From: Rheinheimera sp. UJ63
GTDB lineage: Bacteria > Pseudomonadota > Gammaproteobacteria > Enterobacterales > Alteromonadaceae
Length of the DNA stretch: 64,000 nucleotides
Direction: 5' to 3'
Assembly: GCF_021568285.1 (NCBI RefSeq)
Contig: NZ_JAKGTQ010000001.1
Span: forward strand, 1,240,001 to 1,304,000
How positions within the stretch are numbered: the stretch's first letter is position 1; each line of letters begins with the position of its first letter. The notes beneath the pieces are model-generated. The model saw only the letters and a list, made by a program, of their open reading frames with translations, made no database searches and was not told where the DNA came from. The translations under genes were made by a program, and so were the position numbers. Positions 9,389 to 17,627 of the stretch are shown here, one piece after another.

Positions 9389-10390
9389 CTAAACGATAAG
9401 GTGAGTGGAGTCGCGACTGATTAAATGCGGTTCAAACACTTGCTGCACCTCGGTATCCGCTTGCTGATAAACCTGACTGAGCACCCAACGTGCCGCCATA
9501 TGCCCCATTGCACTGATCGGATAATCAATGGTGGTTAATTTAGGGTAGGTGTAATAAGCAAAGTTAACGTTATCAAACCCGACAACAGAAAAATCTTCAG
9601 GAACACTATAACCTAGCTCACGCGCTGTAGTCAGTGCACCAGAGGCCATTTCATCGTTAGCACAAACCACCGCGGTAAAGGGCTGTTTGCTTGCAATGAT
9701 ACTCTGTAAGCCTTCGCTACCACCCGTTTCTCGAAAGTCGCCTTCAAAAAATAACCCGGTATTGAGCGCACAGTGAAACTCTTGTAATGCCCGCTGGTGT
9801 CCAGCATAACGCTCGCGCGCGTCCGTTTTCCACATGGGGCCAGCAATATAGGCAATCTGCCGATGCCCTTGCTCTAATAAATGCTGAGTGGCGAGATACC
9901 CACCCAATTCGTTATTTAAACTGATACAGCGATCGGCTAAGGCATCGATATGCCGGTTTAACAATACAAAAGGCGTATCACCCTGCGCCAACTCAATAAG
10001 ATAGTCGTCAGATACCGCTTCGACATGCAAAATGAGTGCGTCGCAATTGCGGCTTTTTAAAAACTCGATACCGTCTTGCTCGGTTTCACGTTCACTGTGG
10101 CCCGCAGCAATAATCACGTGCTTACCCGCAGCACGAAACTCGGCTTCAATACCAGTTAACATCGCACCATAAAAAGGGCCATGTAACTCAGAGACTAAAA
10201 TACCAATGCTGTTAGAGCGGTTAGAGGCCAATGATTGCGCAATACTATTAGGCCGATAACCTAACTCGGCCATCGCCGCCAACACTTTTGTCCGTGTGGC
10301 TTGCCGCACCGGCGTATTATTGTTCATCACGCGCGATACGGTCGCCAGCGACACACCCGCCGCTTTTGCCACTTCATAAATGGTTGCCAT
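9389..10390 (-). CDS. LacI-family transcriptional regulator
   Basis: This is a 333-residue regulator with the canonical N-terminal helix-turn-helix (MATIYEVAKAAGVSLATVSR), the hinge helix (RPNSIAQSLAS) and a periplasmic-binding-protein-like sugar sensor domain. The ATG at 10390 has AGGA at proper spacing. It sits inside the operon with GH1 and the symporters, so it would control its own expression through the operator at 13201-13216. The palindromes at 7837, 13201 and 22336 fit the operator type of this family and are probably its targets, with glucose, gentiobiose or laminaribiose as possible inducers. Repressor role and inducer are inferred; family assignment is certain. Confidence 0.95.
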   Translation of the reverse strand: MATIYEVAKAAGVSLATVSRVMNNNTPVRQATRTKVLAAMAELGYRPNSIAQSLASNRSNSIGILVSELHGPFYGAMLTGIEAEFRAAGKHVIIAAGHSERETEQDGIEFLKSRNCDALILHVEAVSDDYLIELAQGDTPFVLLNRHIDALADRCISLNNELGGYLATQHLLEQGHRQIAYIAGPMWKTDARERYAGHQRALQEFHCALNTGLFFEGDFRETGGSEGLQSIIASKQPFTAVVCANDEMASGALTTARELGYSVPEDFSVVGFDNVNFAYYTYPKLTTIDYPISAMGHMAARWVLSQVYQQADTEVQQVFEPHLISRDSTHLIV

Positions 10391-10435
10391 TTGCGTCCTA
10401 TTAGCCAAAATTTAACCTCGCTAGCTTAGCATTCG

Positions 10436-11761
10436 CTAGTGTCGAGCAGCAAGATCAGTGGCGATTTGCTGTACACGGGCATTATACAAGGTATAGCGCG
10501 TCATCACGATGGCAACTAACACCGAACAAACAGCTGGCCAGAAGGTAAAGCTAAGTAATAAGCCGTTCAGCGTTTCGGCAGATTGTACCTGATTGGCTTG
10601 ATAACCGTAAAACGCTAACAACCACCCCGCTAAAGCACCACCGACCGCCAAACCTAATTTAATAAAAAATACGATAGAGGAATACACTAAGCCGGTCACT
10701 CGAATGCCTGTTTTGTAATGACCATAATCAACCGTATCGGCCATTTTTGCCCATAATAACGGCGTAGCCATTTGCAGGAAGAAACTCCAGAAAAAGTGCA
10801 GGGCAAACGCCATTTTTACTTGCTCGGGGCTGATAAAGAAACCCAGCACACAAATCACGGCTGAAATAAGTTGCAAGCCAATATAGGCTTTTACTTTATC
10901 CACTTTAGTGGATAACCATTGCGCCATCGCCACACCGGCGATATTGCCGATCATACCCAGCGTAACAAAGGAGGTGACCAGATCGTCTCGACCTAAAAAA
11001 TATTTTACGTAATAAATCGCCAGAGTATTACGCAACACCATACCGGTTAACAAAAATAGCGCAGCAACACATAAAATACGCCACTGATCGTTTTGCCATA
11101 AAGTCGACATGCCACTGCGTAATGTTATTGTTTGATTCGCTGGCGCGTGAACTCGTTCACGAGTACCGGCAAAACAGAGTAAAAACAATATCATACCTAA
11201 CAGGCTCATGGCGGCGATGGTCCACTGATAGCCTCGCGCCTGATCGCCCTGACCAAAGTATTCTACCAGGGGTAAGGTACAGGCGGTTACTAACAACCCG
11301 CCTAACATACCAAAGATAAAACGATACGTTTGCACCGAAACGCGCTCATTTGGATCGGCCGTTAATACGCCACCCAGGGCTGAGTATGGAATGTTAATCG
11401 CGGTATAGGCCAGCATCAGCAGGGTATAAGTGGCAAAGGCGTACCAGACTTTACCGCTTTCAGAAAAATCTGGGGTGGTAAAAGCTAAAACACTACAGAA
11501 GGCGAAAGGCAACGCCAGCCAAAGTAAGTAAGGCCGATATTTACCATGTCGACTTTTAGTGTTATCGGCCAGTGCGCCCATTAACGGATCGGTCACGGCA
11601 TCAATGATCCGCACTAACAAAAACATACTGCCGACGATAGCGGGCGAAATACCGAAAATATCGGTGTAAAAAAACGTTAGAAATAACATCACTGTTTGAA
11701 AAATGATGTTACTGGCCGTGTCACCTAGGCCGTAGGCTATTTTTTCTTTTTTACTCAGCAT
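10436..11761 (-). CDS. GPH-family sugar:cation symporter
   Basis: This 441-residue protein has 12 predicted membrane segments and belongs to the glycoside-pentoside-hexuronide:cation symporter group (MelB/XynP-like). The N-terminal pattern KEKIAYGLGDTASNIIF and the loop DAVTDPLMGALADNTKSRHG are the family hallmarks. It would move small beta-glucosides such as laminaribiose or cellobiose across the inner membrane with H+ or Na+. The start is preceded by AGGAG at five bases. It lies 26 bases after the GH1 gene and 45 bases before the LacI-family gene start, in one operon. Uptake followed by GH1 cleavage in the cytoplasm is the likely pathway. Confidence 0.92.
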   Translation of the reverse strand: MLSKKEKIAYGLGDTASNIIFQTVMLFLTFFYTDIFGISPAIVGSMFLLVRIIDAVTDPLMGALADNTKSRHGKYRPYLLWLALPFAFCSVLAFTTPDFSESGKVWYAFATYTLLMLAYTAINIPYSALGGVLTADPNERVSVQTYRFIFGMLGGLLVTACTLPLVEYFGQGDQARGYQWTIAAMSLLGMILFLLCFAGTRERVHAPANQTITLRSGMSTLWQNDQWRILCVAALFLLTGMVLRNTLAIYYVKYFLGRDDLVTSFVTLGMIGNIAGVAMAQWLSTKVDKVKAYIGLQLISAVICVLGFFISPEQVKMAFALHFFWSFFLQMATPLLWAKMADTVDYGHYKTGIRVTGLVYSSIVFFIKLGLAVGGALAGWLLAFYGYQANQVQSAETLNGLLLSFTFWPAVCSVLVAIVMTRYTLYNARVQQIATDLAARH

Positions 11762-11787
11762 AACCGCTCCTGCAAACAGACCCTGAG

Positions 11788-13119
11788 TTAACGCCGGTTA
11801 GCGAACACGTCACGTAACGCTATGGCACTATTCTTTAAGGTACGTTGTTGCGTAACATAATCAACATAAACAATACCAAAGCGTTTCGCATAGCCTTCAG
11901 CCCATTCAAAATTGTCCATCAAGCTCCAGGCGAAATAACCCTGTATATCAACACCAGCCTTGATAGCATCTTCCGTAGCTTGTAAGTGTTGCTGAAAATA
12001 ATCTACCCGATGCTGATCGGCGACTTTATCTTGCAGCAAAGTATCCGGCATGGCGGCCCCATTTTCAGTAATGTAAATGGGCGGCAACGTATAACGTTGG
12101 TGCAACGCCAGCAGAATTTCAGTTAAGCCTTTTGGATATATTTCCCAGCCCATATCCGTTAATGGCGGTGTTGTTGGTGGCACATCACTGAACCAGCCTT
12201 TTTCATTGGCCCGATAGACAGTGCGGGTGTAGTAGTTTACGCCGAGGAAATCTATTGGTTCAGCAATAATCGCCATATCACCGTCAACCATTAGTGGTTG
12301 TTCATTTGCGGCTAACTCTGCTAACAAAGGAGGGTAACAGCCTTCGAGTAGCGGTTGCAGATACCACTGATTATGGTACTGATCCGCCATCTCGGCCGCA
12401 CGCACATCGGCTGCACTGTTAGAAGCCGGGTGACACGGGCTAAAATTAAGCACAATGCCATTTTTAGCATGTGGAGCATTTTTCCGCAGTACGCGCATGG
12501 CTAACCCATGCGCTAACAACAAATGATGGGCGGCTTGTCGACCTTGTTGCCGATTTTGAAACCCTGGTGCGTGGATCCCCGCTTCATAACTGAGATAGGC
12601 ACTACAAAACGGCTCATTTAGCGTGGCATAAGAGTACACCTTATCTCCAAAAGCCTTTGTTACGATATCGGTATACTCGGCAAATTTATAAGCGGTATTC
12701 CGGTTTAACCAACCACCGTGATCTTCAAGATATTGCGGTAAATCCCAATGATAAAGTGTCACGAAAGCCTTAATATTTTTGGCTTGCAGCGCATCAAGTA
12801 ACTGCTGATAAAAAGCTAAGCCCGCTTCGTTAATACTGCCATCACGGTTAATCACCCGCCCCCAAGCAATCGAGAACCGATAGGCATCAACGCCTAAACC
12901 GGCAATCAGCTCAATATCATCACGCCAACGAGCAACATGATCACAAGCCACTTTGCCGTCGGAATTATCTTTGATCCGACCCGGCGTATCACAGAAGGTA
13001 TCCCAGATGCACGGCTCACGACTATCAGCCGCACCTTCTATCTGAAAAGAAGAGGTTGCTACGCCAAAAACAAAGTTAGGCTGCAATAAAGGAGAGGTTT
13101 TTGCTAGAGTTATCTTCAT
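11788..13119 (-). CDS. GH1 family beta-glucosidase
   Basis: This 443-residue enzyme hydrolyses beta-glucosides to glucose. The GH1 N-terminal signature FVFGVATSSFQIEGA is present, as are the acid/base motif TLNEPF (Glu near residue 163) and the nucleophile motif YITENGAA (Glu near residue 350). There is no signal peptide, so it acts in the cytoplasm on sugars brought in by the neighbouring GPH symporter. I use the ATG at 13119; a TTG four codons earlier (13131) is possible, and neither has a strong ribosome binding site. It is first gene of the four-gene minus-strand operon, under the operator at 13201-13216. Confidence 0.95.
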   Translation of the reverse strand: MKITLAKTSPLLQPNFVFGVATSSFQIEGAADSREPCIWDTFCDTPGRIKDNSDGKVACDHVARWRDDIELIAGLGVDAYRFSIAWGRVINRDGSINEAGLAFYQQLLDALQAKNIKAFVTLYHWDLPQYLEDHGGWLNRNTAYKFAEYTDIVTKAFGDKVYSYATLNEPFCSAYLSYEAGIHAPGFQNRQQGRQAAHHLLLAHGLAMRVLRKNAPHAKNGIVLNFSPCHPASNSAADVRAAEMADQYHNQWYLQPLLEGCYPPLLAELAANEQPLMVDGDMAIIAEPIDFLGVNYYTRTVYRANEKGWFSDVPPTTPPLTDMGWEIYPKGLTEILLALHQRYTLPPIYITENGAAMPDTLLQDKVADQHRVDYFQQHLQATEDAIKAGVDIQGYFAWSLMDNFEWAEGYAKRFGIVYVDYVTQQRTLKNSAIALRDVFANRR

Positions 13120-13200
13120 CAGTTCTGCCAAGGTTCGCTAAAGCCGAAAGTCGCTGCAACAATACAAAGTAGTTACTTGCAGCACGGTATTATGCTATAT

Positions 13201-13246
13201 ATGAAAGCGCTTACATCATACTAGACGGCCTAGACACTGTCGTCAA
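13201..13246 (-). promoter_or_regulatory. Promoter and operator for the GH1-symporter-LacI-MFS operon
   Basis: On the minus strand, TTGACG (13241-13246) and TAGTAT (13218-13223) are 17 bases apart. The near-palindrome ATGAAAGCGCTTACAT (13201-13216, one mismatch to the perfect copies) follows the -10 by one base. The layout matches the promoters at 7837-7881 and 22336-22380. Confidence 0.82.
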
Positions 13247-13247
13247 A

Positions 13248-13271
13248 TATAATACACAAAAGCGCTTAACG
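13248..13271 (+). promoter_or_regulatory. Probable -10 and weak operator for the second GH16 gene
   Basis: On the plus strand a perfect TATAAT (13248-13253) is followed at once by ACAAAAGCGCTTAACG (13256-13271). That sequence keeps the AAGCGCTT core but little of the flanks. The -35 is poor. The core lies 55 bases from the stronger operator of the divergent operon, so one regulator could control both directions. Confidence 0.55.
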
Positions 13272-13383
13272 GCATAAAGAGTCACATCACTGATTGCACC
13301 GTATATCAGTACAGCAAGCTTTTTAGTTAGACTTTTCTTTTAAAAACAACCCCAGGTGAACACTGGATACCTAGGAGGCAATA

Positions 13384-14349
13384 ATGCGTTTTAATTTACC
13401 TTTACTGGCTATTAGTAGCACGTTGGCGTTAGTCGCTTGCAATCAGCTACCCGAACCCAGCACGCCATCGGCCAACATCGCTTTTGCCGCGCCGGCGGGT
13501 TGGCAATTAGTCTGGCATGATGAATTTGAGGGTAAACAGCTCGATCGAAGCAAATGGACCCCAGAGCAAAATTGCTGGGGCGGCGGTAATGATGAACAAC
13601 AATGCTATACCGACCGACCAGAAAACATCATGGTAAAAGATGGCCTGTTACACCTCATCGCGCGAGCAGAAAACTTCTCCGGCCCAGATATTGTTGAAGA
13701 TGCCGCGAACTTTGATCCTAAGCGACAACGCACCTTACCTTACACATCTGGCCGCATTCGCAGCAAAGGCCAAGGTGACTGGCGTTATGGCCGCATCGAC
13801 GTCAGCGCCAAATTACCCGGCGGTCAAGGCAGTTGGCCGGCGATTTGGATGCTACCCACCGATAACGTTTATGGTGCCTGGCCGTTATCAGGCGAAATTG
13901 ACATTATGGAAGCGGTCAATCTCGGCACCCAATCAGATGAAGAAAATGCGGCAATGGGTGAGCCAGAGCGACGCATCCACGGCACTTTACATTATGGCAA
14001 ACGCGCGCCGAACAATACCTATTCTGGAGAAAGCTACAAACTACCGGCAGGCGCCAGCCCCACTGACGGCTTTAATACCTACAGCATTGAATGGGAAGAG
14101 GGAGAGATCCGCTGGTACATGAATGGTGTGCATTATGCCACCCGCACCAGTGCCGATTGGTTTACCGATGCCGCACAAATTATGCCCGGCATAGGTGAGC
14201 ATGCACCCTTTGATCAGCGTTTTCATCTTCTGTTAAATTTAGCGGTGGGCGGCAATTGGGCTGGCAACGTTAATGAAAAAGGTATCGACGCTGGCATATT
14301 CCCACAAAGCATGCAGGTTGATTTTGTCAGGGTTTATCAAAAACTTTGA
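13384..14349 (+). CDS. GH16 endo-beta-glucanase lipoprotein, single domain
   Basis: This 321-residue lipoprotein has signal peptide and lipobox LVAC (Cys19), followed by a complete GH16 domain (about residues 37-320). The catalytic signature is GEIDIMEAV. The segment EFEGKQLDRSKWTPEQNCWGG and the C-terminal VDFVRVYQ strand are typical of bacterial laminarinases. It is a paralogue of the catalytic domain at 5121-7772 but lacks the C-terminal modules, so it probably attacks shorter or soluble chains. GGAGG stands five bases before the ATG. It is transcribed alone, divergent from the GH1 operon. Confidence 0.94.
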   Translation: MRFNLPLLAISSTLALVACNQLPEPSTPSANIAFAAPAGWQLVWHDEFEGKQLDRSKWTPEQNCWGGGNDEQQCYTDRPENIMVKDGLLHLIARAENFSGPDIVEDAANFDPKRQRTLPYTSGRIRSKGQGDWRYGRIDVSAKLPGGQGSWPAIWMLPTDNVYGAWPLSGEIDIMEAVNLGTQSDEENAAMGEPERRIHGTLHYGKRAPNNTYSGESYKLPAGASPTDGFNTYSIEWEEGEIRWYMNGVHYATRTSADWFTDAAQIMPGIGEHAPFDQRFHLLLNLAVGGNWAGNVNEKGIDAGIFPQSMQVDFVRVYQKL

Positions 14350-14360
14350 TTAACAAAACA

Positions 14361-14395
14361 AAAAGCCGCTACAGACGACTGTAGCGGCTTTTTTT
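14361..14395. terminator. Bidirectional terminator between GH16 and halogenase operon
   Basis: The stem AAAAGCCGCTACAG / CTGTAGCGGCTTTT with loop ACGA is flanked by T-rich runs on both strands. It serves the GH16 gene (plus) and the last gene of the halogenase operon (minus). Confidence 0.92.
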
Positions 14396-14405
14396 AAGAT
14401 TAGCG

Positions 14406-15896
14406 TTATTTACTCATCGCGGGGCAATAGCTTTGTAAAAACGTCTGATGACTGGGTAATTGCGCCACTAACCGCTGATTTTGCACTTTGATTTGGTTGA
14501 GGAAATGACTCAGTTCCTCTTCACTCATTTGATCCACTATCGGATGATAGTGTTCTGGCAGCAAACCTTGGCCCAACATCACTTGCGTCCATGAGTTCTC
14601 ACCAAATAACTCGTTCGGCACTTTAAATACTCGGCCCGTTTCTTTGAACAAACGAATACGATGGGCAAGGGATTCAGGAATAGGCATGCTTTGACAGTGT
14701 CGCCAAAATGCCGTGTCGCGCCGCGCCGTCACATAGTAGTGCAAAATAATAAAATCACGAATATTCAGCACTTCATGTTCAGTTTGCTGATTAAACTCAT
14801 CAACATCTGCTTGGCTGACGCCATTAACTGGGAACATTTGTAACAAACGCACGATACTGCGTTGAACCAAGTGAATACTGGTCGACTCTAGCGGCTCAAG
14901 AAAACCACTGGCCAAACCCAAGGCGATACAGTTTTTATTCCAGTGCTTACGGCGCATGCCGGTTTTGAATTTGATTAGTCGAGGTTCGGTCAGTAACTCA
15001 CCATTGACATTGGCCAGCAACAACGCTTTTGCCTCATCATCTGAATAATACTTACTGCAATACACTAAACCATTACCGACTCGATGTTGTAGCGGTATTT
15101 GCCACTGCCAGCCAGCACCATGCGCGATGGAGCGGGTATATGGCACCGGCTCACGCGTGGCACGGGTTTGCACCGCAATCGCCGAATCACAAGGCAACCA
15201 GTGGCTCCAATCATCAAAGCCGGTATGTAAAGTTTGCTCAATTAACAGTGCGCGAAAGCCTGTACAATCAATAAATAAATCGCCAGCAATGCGCTCACCG
15301 TTCGTCATCTGTAACGCTGTAATATTGCCACTTTGCTCACAGGTTTCAACTTTAGCAATTTTACCTTCAATCCGCGTTGCACCATGTTTCTCAGCCATAG
15401 TCCGTAAAAACTTTGCATATAAACCGGCATCGAAATGAAAAGCGTAATTTAGGGAACGATTCGGCAAATGCGCAAACTTTGCCGCTTTTGACGCCAATAA
15501 CTCCGGGCAATAATCGCCGTAATCACTGGCTAAGCCGATTTGCTGACCTTTTAACCAGAAATGCTGAAAGCCCGCCGCCCAGCAATCTTGGCCAGTGGTT
15601 CCAAAGGAGTGAATGTAGTCTTGGCCTTGATCACGCCAGTTTTCAAATTGAATACCCAGTTTAAAAGTGGCTTGGGTGGCAGCCATAAATTCTGCTTCGT
15701 TGATACCCAGTAGCTTATGCAGCGTCAATAACGGGGGTATGGTCGCTTCTCCCACCCCCACAGTACCGATATCTTCACTCTCGACTAAACAAATTTCAAA
15801 ATGTTTACCCATTAACTTGGCGATAGCGGCTGCCGCCATCCAACCAGCGGTTCCACCACCGGCAATCACCACGCGTTTAATTGCTTGCGACTGCAT
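14406..15896 (-). CDS. Flavin-dependent halogenase-like protein (tryptophan halogenase family), copy B
   Basis: This 496-residue protein belongs to the tryptophan halogenase family. The FADH2 fold begins with VVIAGGGTAGWMAA. The lysine thought to hold the hypohalous acid or haloamine is present (TFKLGIQF, Lys79, the same number as in PrnA). The family motif WxWxIP is intact (WQWQIP). The true substrate is unknown. In the literature, related proteins next to TonB receptors (for example BrvH of Brevundimonas) brominate indole in vitro, but their natural substrates are not settled. GAGG lies five bases before the ATG. It is the last gene of the receptor - halogenase - SapC - cupin operon, 13 bases after the cupin gene. 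There is no signal peptide, so it is cytoplasmic. Confidence 0.88.
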   Translation of the reverse strand: MQSQAIKRVVIAGGGTAGWMAAAAIAKLMGKHFEICLVESEDIGTVGVGEATIPPLLTLHKLLGINEAEFMAATQATFKLGIQFENWRDQGQDYIHSFGTTGQDCWAAGFQHFWLKGQQIGLASDYGDYCPELLASKAAKFAHLPNRSLNYAFHFDAGLYAKFLRTMAEKHGATRIEGKIAKVETCEQSGNITALQMTNGERIAGDLFIDCTGFRALLIEQTLHTGFDDWSHWLPCDSAIAVQTRATREPVPYTRSIAHGAGWQWQIPLQHRVGNGLVYCSKYYSDDEAKALLLANVNGELLTEPRLIKFKTGMRRKHWNKNCIALGLASGFLEPLESTSIHLVQRSIVRLLQMFPVNGVSQADVDEFNQQTEHEVLNIRDFIILHYYVTARRDTAFWRHCQSMPIPESLAHRIRLFKETGRVFKVPNELFGENSWTQVMLGQGLLPEHYHPIVDQMSEEELSHFLNQIKVQNQRLVAQLPSHQTFLQSYCPAMSK

Positions 15897-15909
15897 TTGG
15901 ACCTCGTTG

Positions 15910-16908
15910 TTATCGGTTAAGTTTATTTAACAGTTCAGCACGCACTTGCCGTGCCACAGGCTCAGTTAATGAACCTTGCAAACCACGTAAATGTTCAGGA
16001 ATATGCGCAATTTGTCCTTCACCAAACACATAATGCTCAAAGTGTGCACGCCATGCCGCCTTTTGCTCTGCCGGTAAAGTGTTAATACTCAGCATCGCCA
16101 GCTGCAATGCCAGTTGTGGACTGGGCAAATAACTAGGGCAGTCGCGCCACCAAAAATTCATCAGTACATTGAGCGAGCTTAGCGCTTCTACATGATGCCA
16201 CCACATACTGGGAATAATGAGCGCATCACCAGGACCAAGTTCTACCACTTGCGCATGTTTCATCGCTTCGGCGAATTTGGGAAATTGTGTCAGATCGGGG
16301 TTGGTAAAATCGACCAAACTAATCGCTCGGCCTGCAGGCGAAACATCCAGCGGGCCAATGTACAAATTGGCTAATTGTTCAGGTGGAAACAAGGTGAAAC
16401 GTCGACGCCCAGCCACTACCACCGCCAAATTTTGCGGAAGATCAGAGTGTGCCGCTACACGACTTTGATTGCCAATCCATAAGCTGACCAGCGGATCTTT
16501 GCCCTGTTGCGCCAACGCCGGCACGTGTTGTTGTTGCAACCACTGCGGAAACCAACGCGGTACCAAAGTAGCACCAACATACCAGTGCGCTTTATCCTGT
16601 GATGCCGCTAACAATTGCCCAAGTTTGGCATTTACCGGCTGAAAGTTAAAACCACTAAAATTAGTATTGTAAAATACTCGGCCACCACTACTCGCTTCGC
16701 TAATATAAGCAGTCAGTGGTTCACCACTATAGTGGCTGAGCAAATAATCATTAATGGCGGGCTGCCCTTGTTTAGCCGCACAAACTGCAGGCCAGTGCGC
16801 AGCAAAATCAGGCAAGTGCAGCGGTATAGCGCTATTCAGTACATCACTGCTGATGCTATCCGCGGTTACGCCGGTTAAGCTTGCTACCGGTTGCGCTGCA
16901 GGCCACAT
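15910..16908 (-). CDS. Cupin_8/JmjC-like Fe(II)/2-oxoglutarate oxygenase candidate
   Basis: This 332-residue protein is of the cupin_8 (JmjC-like) type. The iron-binding triad is readable: HSD (His154, Asp156) and a distal His (WWHHVEAL, His238 or 239). The conserved GPGDALIIPSMWWH turn is present. Family members hydroxylate proteins or small molecules. I start at the ATG at 16908, which leaves one base after the SapC stop, implying translational coupling; an upstream TTG would overlap SapC by 35 bases. It lies between SapC and the second halogenase. The substrate is unknown and may be shared with the halogenases. Confidence 0.8.
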   Translation of the reverse strand: MWPAAQPVASLTGVTADSISSDVLNSAIPLHLPDFAAHWPAVCAAKQGQPAINDYLLSHYSGEPLTAYISEASSGGRVFYNTNFSGFNFQPVNAKLGQLLAASQDKAHWYVGATLVPRWFPQWLQQQHVPALAQQGKDPLVSLWIGNQSRVAAHSDLPQNLAVVVAGRRRFTLFPPEQLANLYIGPLDVSPAGRAISLVDFTNPDLTQFPKFAEAMKHAQVVELGPGDALIIPSMWWHHVEALSSLNVLMNFWWRDCPSYLPSPQLALQLAMLSINTLPAEQKAAWRAHFEHYVFGEGQIAHIPEHLRGLQGSLTEPVARQVRAELLNKLNR

Positions 16909-16909
16909 C

Positions 16910-17617
16910 TTAGTTGCTTGCCAACAGCTGATTCTTAAAACCAATCAACCGCGCAAACTGTGCTTGCGAAGCCAGCATCATGTAAATGGCCTCTAAGTAT
17001 CCCGCCTGCTGTAACTGCAACAATTGCTCGCCGCTCAGTTGCGCTAACCGTGGCTCGTTAATCGTATAGAAACCATGCAAACTGTGCTGCTGGCCATTAT
17101 TTAACGTAACATCCAGTACAAAAGACTCAATCAACTCCAGTGCCAATAGTTGCTGCGTAAAGGCCTTAGCGTCGGTAACGCCATGATGCAAAGTCTCTAA
17201 TTGTGCCGCCACTTGCTGCAAATAAGACGTTTGACCACCAAACTCTAAAAACAACGGCTCACCCGAAGCGCTATTGACTCTCGGATGTGAGGTATCGATA
17301 TTGATCACGCGCTCACCCTGTTGCAGGCCAATGGTAAAAGGCTCACGAAGGATATCTAGCGGCACATAACCCGCTTGCCATCCTTGCTGCTGCAAAAATA
17401 GGTTTTCACCCGATTGAAAACCGAGCAGTAACACCGGCATAAATTGGCCGCTTTGGCCGTCTTTATAAAATAAGACGGGGTAATAGGCTTGGGCAGCGCG
17501 GAATTCAGCTGGAAAACTCAAACAAAACATTTTGTTATCGCCAAGCTCTAGGCTGCGCTCAGTAAGGATTTTCACACCAAGATGGTCAACGTTATTGAGT
17601 AATTCGATAGTAGCCAT
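16910..17617 (-). CDS. SapC-like protein
   Basis: This 235-residue protein resembles the SapC family (PF07277), named after a Campylobacter S-layer-associated protein and widespread in Proteobacteria beside TonB receptors and halogenase-like genes. Recognisable features are the N-terminal LCLSFPAEFRAAQAYYPVLF, the central GYVPLDILREPFTIG and the terminal YxxxASQAQFARLI. There is no signal peptide or membrane helix. No biochemical function is established. The ATG at 17617 has a strong GGGGAG upstream and follows the halogenase gene by 10 bases; a longer frame would overlap it. Confidence 0.82.
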   Translation of the reverse strand: MATIELLNNVDHLGVKILTERSLELGDNKMFCLSFPAEFRAAQAYYPVLFYKDGQSGQFMPVLLLGFQSGENLFLQQQGWQAGYVPLDILREPFTIGLQQGERVINIDTSHPRVNSASGEPLFLEFGGQTSYLQQVAAQLETLHHGVTDAKAFTQQLLALELIESFVLDVTLNNGQQHSLHGFYTINEPRLAQLSGEQLLQLQQAGYLEAIYMMLASQAQFARLIGFKNQLLASN

Positions 17618-17627
17618 CGGCTCCCCT

